Source of the DNA: a bacterium
Lineage (GTDB): Bacteria > Electryoneota > RPQS01
Length of the DNA stretch: 8,669 nt
Assembly: GCA_028711875.1 (NCBI GenBank)
Contig: JAQTRJ010000071.1
Coordinates: forward strand, 1 to 8,669
Direction: 5' to 3'
Part shown: positions 6,167 to 8,669 of the stretch, piece by piece
Position numbering within the stretch: position 1 is the first letter of the stretch
How the letters are laid out: every line of letters begins with the position of its first letter
Made by a program: the position numbers and the translations under genes
Notes under the pieces: model-generated
The model's database searches: none
Told to the model about the DNA's origin: nothing
Seen by the model: the letters and a program-made list of their open reading frames with translations, nothing else

Positions 6167-6207
6167 AAGCGGAAAACCGCCCCCTTGTGATTCTGAATGC
6201 CTACCGT

Positions 6208-6428
6208 CTGTCATTCTGAACGCAGTGAAGAATCTCACTAGAGCGTATCCCAAAAATATCAGAGGCGATCTTCCGCGGTATCGTGGTAACGGAAAAGCTA
6301 CCCCCCACTTTCCCCCCTTATGCTAAGGGGGGATGAAGGGGGGTCAGAGCCTCACCGAGAACTTATCCCTCGGATGTTTTTGAGATAAGTTCTAGGGGTC
6401 GGCTGCAAGCAGCCGACACCGCAGGAAG
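6208..6428 (+). repeat. Dispersed composite hairpin element, copy B (split by the MITE)
   Basis: The left half is CTGTCATTCTGAACG through AAGAATCTC (6208-6236); the right half, with the GTCGGCTGC-AA-GCAGCCGAC hairpin (6398-6417) and CACCGCAGGAAG, resumes at 6396. Five bases (ACTAG) would join the halves once the insertion is removed, the same number as TCTGA in copies A and C. The right end lies just upstream of the amidohydrolase and contributes AGGAAG to its leader. Confidence 0.82.
6241..6392. mobile_element. MITE-like element, 152 bp, with terminal inverted repeats and TA/CTAG target duplication
   Basis: The left end GAGCGTATCCCAAAAATATC.. (6241-6265) and the right end (6368-6392, reverse complement GAACTTATCTCAAAAACATC..) match at 20 of 25 positions. 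TA (6239-6240, 6393-6394), or CTAG if four bases are counted, flanks both ends. Inside are nested hairpins: CCCCCCTTA-TGC-TAAGGGGGG (6312-6332), enclosed by ACCCCCC/GGGGGGT (6300-6306, 6338-6344), and a subterminal pair AGAACTTATC/GATAAGTTCT (6358-6367, 6384-6393). It has no coding capacity, so it would be mobilised in trans. TA targets suit IS630/Tc1-type, CTAG suits IS5-type transposases; the sequence alone does not decide. Confidence 0.8.
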
Positions 6429-6443
6429 ACAGCATTATGGTGT

Positions 6444-7781
6444 ATGCCAATGCCGTCCGGGAACAGCGGGCCATTGATCGTTGATCTCCACGCGCATATC
6501 TTCAATGCGTGGGACATCCCGCTCGTGGGATATCTGGAGTCGCGACAGGAACTTCGGCAGTTCGAGCGGATCAAGCGATGGTTCATCAAGCACGTCATTT
6601 CGAGGTGCATTCGAGGCGACAAGCCGCCCGAGCCGTCACCCAATCCGGGGCTGCCCGGCAACTTCGATTGCTGGCTTCTGAAGCGGGTGTTTCCGACCGG
6701 CTACATGCGCTGGGCGCACGTTCTGGGAATGAACGTTGTAAATATCGCCGAGCGGCTGAGAGATACCTATCCGAGTTATGGATTGTTCGTTCCACTGATG
6801 GTGGATTATGAATACTGGTTCGACAGTACGAAAGACGTGCTCATTGATGCGCAGGTCGAGGAGATTTTCAGCAAGGTTGTTCTTCCGTTTGGGGGGCTTA
6901 TCCATCCATTCGTGTCGTTCGATCCGGCCCGACAGCTCGCCTTCGAGGGGCACTATCCGAATCCCGACGGCTATCTGGAGACGATCAATCCGCAAGAGAT
7001 GGTCGAGGATGCAATCCTCCACAAGGGATTCATCGGAGTCAAGCTCTATAACTCGCTCGGCTACCGTCCGTTCTGGAACGCGGAAGTCGAAGAGCAGCGG
7101 CGGAAAATTGCTCTCCACGGAACGCGCTACAAGTATTTCACGGGAGCGGACTACGACCGGGTGCTGTGCCGGCTGTATCAGTTCTGCGCAGATAACGGAG
7201 TTCCGATCACGACTCACTGCCATGCGACGGGAATTGAAGCGTACCAGGGAGCGAGTGAAGTCTTCGGCGAACCGAGTCTCTGGTGGCCGGTGCTGGAACT
7301 CTATCCCGAACTGCATCTGAATCTGGCGCATTTCGGGTGGTACCGGAAGGACGGCGAGGGCTACGGCGGCCGGGACAGTTGGGTGGAGGAAATCTGCGAT
7401 CAGTTTTCCGCCTTCGATCACCTGTACGCGGATGTCGCGCATCATGAGGTGATCCAAGTCAAGAAGAAGGGGCAATTCATCCGCGATTATCACGATCTGT
7501 TTCGCGATCATCCGGAAGCGAAGCAGCGGCTGCTGTTCGGAACGGACTGGCACGTCTTCATCCGCGAGGAAAAACATCGGGACATGCACACCGAGTACGA
7601 AGACGTTCTGCGGCAGGCGGGCGGACTGACAGACACGGAGATTGCCGATTTTCTGGGCGGAAACGCGCTGCGCTTTTTGGGACTTCGGCCGGGTGACCGG
7701 AACCGCGGGCGGCTCACGCAGTTCTATCAGGATCACAACATCACGCCGCCGGAGTGGTACCAGAGGACGGAAGCGGCGTGA
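6444..7781 (+). CDS. Metal-dependent amidohydrolase (Amidohydro_2 / COG2159-like)
   Basis: A 445-residue TIM-barrel hydrolase of the amidohydrolase superfamily, probably cytoplasmic since no signal peptide is seen. Metal-site motifs are in order: DLHAHIF (14-20, HxH), FIGVKLYNSLGYRP (196-209), TTHCHATG (256-263), NLAHFGW (293-299) and FGTDWHVF (365-372, the catalytic Asp is D368). GGNALRFLGL (405-414) is the usual C-terminal signature. The protein is longer than most family members; the extra length is chiefly residues about 22-150, between the HxH strand and the rest of the barrel, rich in aromatic residues and of unknown role. The substrate cannot be inferred. ATG 6444 (or ATG 6450, two codons on) precedes the first conserved strand. 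AGGAAG at 6423-6428, from the repeat, is rather far (15 bases) from 6444. An out-of-frame ATG at 6437 has better spacing but stops after 15 codons. The gene appears to stand alone. Confidence 0.85.
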   Translation: MPMPSGNSGPLIVDLHAHIFNAWDIPLVGYLESRQELRQFERIKRWFIKHVISRCIRGDKPPEPSPNPGLPGNFDCWLLKRVFPTGYMRWAHVLGMNVVNIAERLRDTYPSYGLFVPLMVDYEYWFDSTKDVLIDAQVEEIFSKVVLPFGGLIHPFVSFDPARQLAFEGHYPNPDGYLETINPQEMVEDAILHKGFIGVKLYNSLGYRPFWNAEVEEQRRKIALHGTRYKYFTGADYDRVLCRLYQFCADNGVPITTHCHATGIEAYQGASEVFGEPSLWWPVLELYPELHLNLAHFGWYRKDGEGYGGRDSWVEEICDQFSAFDHLYADVAHHEVIQVKKKGQFIRDYHDLFRDHPEAKQRLLFGTDWHVFIREEKHRDMHTEYEDVLRQAGGLTDTEIADFLGGNALRFLGLRPGDRNRGRLTQFYQDHNITPPEWYQRTEAA

Positions 7782-7821
7782 CGGCGGCTGGGGTGTAGCG
7801 AGCGGCGCTGCAAAAACCACG

Positions 7822-7883
7822 CTGTCATTCTGAACGTAGTGAAGAATCTCTCTGAGGGTCGGCTGCAAGCAGCCGACACAGCA
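7822..7883 (+). repeat. Dispersed composite hairpin element, copy C
   Basis: This copy has CTGTCATTCTGAACGTAGTG, AAGAATCTCTCTGAGG and the perfect GTCGGCTGC-AA-GCAGCCGAC hairpin (7858-7877), ending CACAGCA. It differs from copy A by one base in the first half (C to T in AACGYAG). It lies immediately upstream of the ribosome-binding site of the next gene, as copy B does for the amidohydrolase. There is no dapF remnant here, so the element moves or spreads independently of the duplication. Confidence 0.85.
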
Positions 7884-7888
7884 AAATG

Positions 7889-7894
7889 AGGAGG
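7889..7894 (+). promoter_or_regulatory. Strong Shine-Dalgarno sequence AGGAGG
   Basis: AGGAGG is the best ribosome-binding site in the window. It is 5 bases from GTG 7900 and 8 bases from GTG 7903; the second spacing is more usual, so translation may start at 7903. An ATG at 7886 overlaps it but is in another frame. Confidence 0.75.
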
Positions 7895-7899
7895 AAATC

Positions 7900-8664
7900 G
7901 TGGTGGATTTCTTCGGGGAGAATACGGGGCTGTATTTCTACAGCGCGGTGTTTCAGGGGAACATGGCGCTGCTGGGATTGCTGGGGGTGATCGTGGTCTT
8001 CAAACTTCAGCACCTGTCAGGCTGGATAGACAATATTGACGAAGCAATAATCTTATATGCACAGGACAAACTTGAAGAAAATAGACTGGTCACCGGGCAC
8101 ATCCCGTTGGCGTGCTACAATGCACATGATCTCCGCAAATTCTTAGGTAAGATATCCAAAGACGAGAAGAACTATTCGGTTGAAATTCGTGCATCTGCCA
8201 GACATCTTCTTGAGGGTGATGCTTTCGTGGGGCAAATGCTAAACACGAGAAAGAATGCAGTTTCCATGCGAGCAACTACGGTTAGAAAGGCAACAATTCC
8301 GTTTATTCTAACTGGTCTTGCTGCGTGTCTATCGCTAGGGCTGCTGATGCTATCTCACCAAGTTCACTACTACAGCACCGGAGTTGAGGCTTGTGTATTC
8401 AGTGCAGTCTTCCTGCTCTCCTGCGGTGCCATTTGGTCAGATGTTAGTTTTGCCGTCCTATCCCTTGGCAGAGATAAACATCCGGCGCACAAGGGCGATA
8501 CTAAGTCAGAATCTGAATCCGAACGACGGTCGGAGACCGCTGCTAGTGCTGGTTCTCGAAAGGTTGTCTCGACTGTCGGTTGCGATAGTTTAGATAGGCT
8601 CGGATGGCCGCATTTTGCTGACGGTGATTGTCAAAGTAGCGGCCGGCCAGCGCATATTTCTTGA
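7900..8664 (+). CDS. Membrane-anchored protein of unknown function
   Basis: I do not recognise a family. The 254-residue protein has one hydrophobic segment near the N-terminus (about 14-36, ending LLGLLGVIVVFKLQ), then a soluble, mostly helical stretch of about 95 residues (40-130). Two more membrane segments follow (about 131-152 and 163-190), and then a polar tail with a SESESERR run. A membrane protein with a central cytoplasmic or periplasmic domain is likely. The start is set by AGGAGG. From about base 8,018 the DNA becomes more AT-rich (33 of 60 G+C in 7921-7980, 25 of 60 in 8041-8100), so the body may have a different origin from the N-terminal segment. The last 60 residues look unstructured, and a late frameshift cannot be excluded. 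The stop TGA overlaps an ATG (TGATG, 8662-8666), which may open a coupled next gene at the window edge. Confidence 0.65.
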   Translation: MVDFFGENTGLYFYSAVFQGNMALLGLLGVIVVFKLQHLSGWIDNIDEAIILYAQDKLEENRLVTGHIPLACYNAHDLRKFLGKISKDEKNYSVEIRASARHLLEGDAFVGQMLNTRKNAVSMRATTVRKATIPFILTGLAACLSLGLLMLSHQVHYYSTGVEACVFSAVFLLSCGAIWSDVSFAVLSLGRDKHPAHKGDTKSESESERRSETAASAGSRKVVSTVGCDSLDRLGWPHFADGDCQSSGRPAHIS

Positions 8665-8669
8665 TGGCG

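Larger units (their letters stand above)
6116..6424 (+). repeat. Tandem duplication, unit 2, interrupted by a MITE
   Basis: This is a second copy of 5954-6115. Subtracting the 154 bp added by the insertion (152 bp plus one TA) leaves 155 bp, which is 162 minus exactly one heptad. Unit 2 therefore contains a complete second copy of everything in unit 1. Confidence 0.88.

Noticed and set aside
6300..6344. Rho-independent terminator for dapF
   Set aside because: The nested C/G hairpin has no following T-run and lies inside the MITE, 300 bp past the gene, so it is better explained as part of the mobile element.
6437..6484. Start of the amidohydrolase at ATG 6437, which has the better-spaced AGGAAG
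   Set aside because: That ATG is in another frame and reaches a stop after 15 codons. A frameshift would be needed and nothing conserved is lost by starting at 6444.
6636..7868. 410-codon minus-strand open frame opposite the amidohydrolase
   Set aside because: It starts in the dispersed repeat and lies antisense to a gene with all metal-site motifs in order. No protein signature is seen.

Overview
The window looks like a piece of a GC-rich chromosome from an uncultured or little-studied member of the FCB superphylum (a Zixibacteria, KSB1, Calditrichota or Ignavibacteria-like lineage). The main reason is the minus-strand secreted protein. It ends in a textbook type A (Por/T9SS-type) C-terminal sorting domain containing YPNPFNPTT, preceded by an FN3-like domain and a very cysteine-rich body. 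The dapF gene implies a DAP-type lysine/peptidoglycan pathway. I cannot place the organism more precisely from sequence alone.

Layout, left to right: (1) the 3' part of a type IIG (Eco57I-like) restriction-modification protein that runs in from the left edge; (2) a six-helix membrane protein of unknown function; (3) a strong bidirectional terminator and, facing it on the minus strand, the secreted cysteine-rich sorting-domain protein; (4) an AT-rich divergent promoter region of about 360 bp; (5) dapF; (6) a 440-bp block built almost entirely of repeats; (7) a metal-dependent amidohydrolase of the Amidohydro_2 type; (8) another copy of the dispersed repeat; (9) a membrane-anchored protein of unknown function. 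The genes do not form an obvious single pathway. They read as ordinary housekeeping and accessory genes separated by repeats.

The most unusual content is the repeat system. Purine-rich heptanucleotide repeats of the form GAAANNN (GAAATTA/GAAATGA and GCTGAAA/GCGGAAA) sit at the 3' ends of three unrelated genes. They supply or directly abut the stop codon and encode the last few residues. A second, dispersed hairpin element (TCATTCTGAACG..GTGAAGAATCTC joined to GTCGGCTGC-AA-GCAGCCGAC) occurs three times, plus one inverted variant whose loop carries heptads. Downstream of dapF, a 162-bp unit containing the last 17 codons of dapF plus one such element has been tandemly duplicated. The second unit was then interrupted by a 152-bp MITE-like insertion with 25-bp imperfect terminal inverted repeats and a TA (or CTAG) target duplication. 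Removing the insertion restores the repeat to exactly its normal length.

Two protein-level points stand out. DapF has Ser where the first catalytic Cys is expected. The target-recognition part of the type IIG protein is much more AT-rich than the methyltransferase core on either side, which suggests a swapped specificity module.
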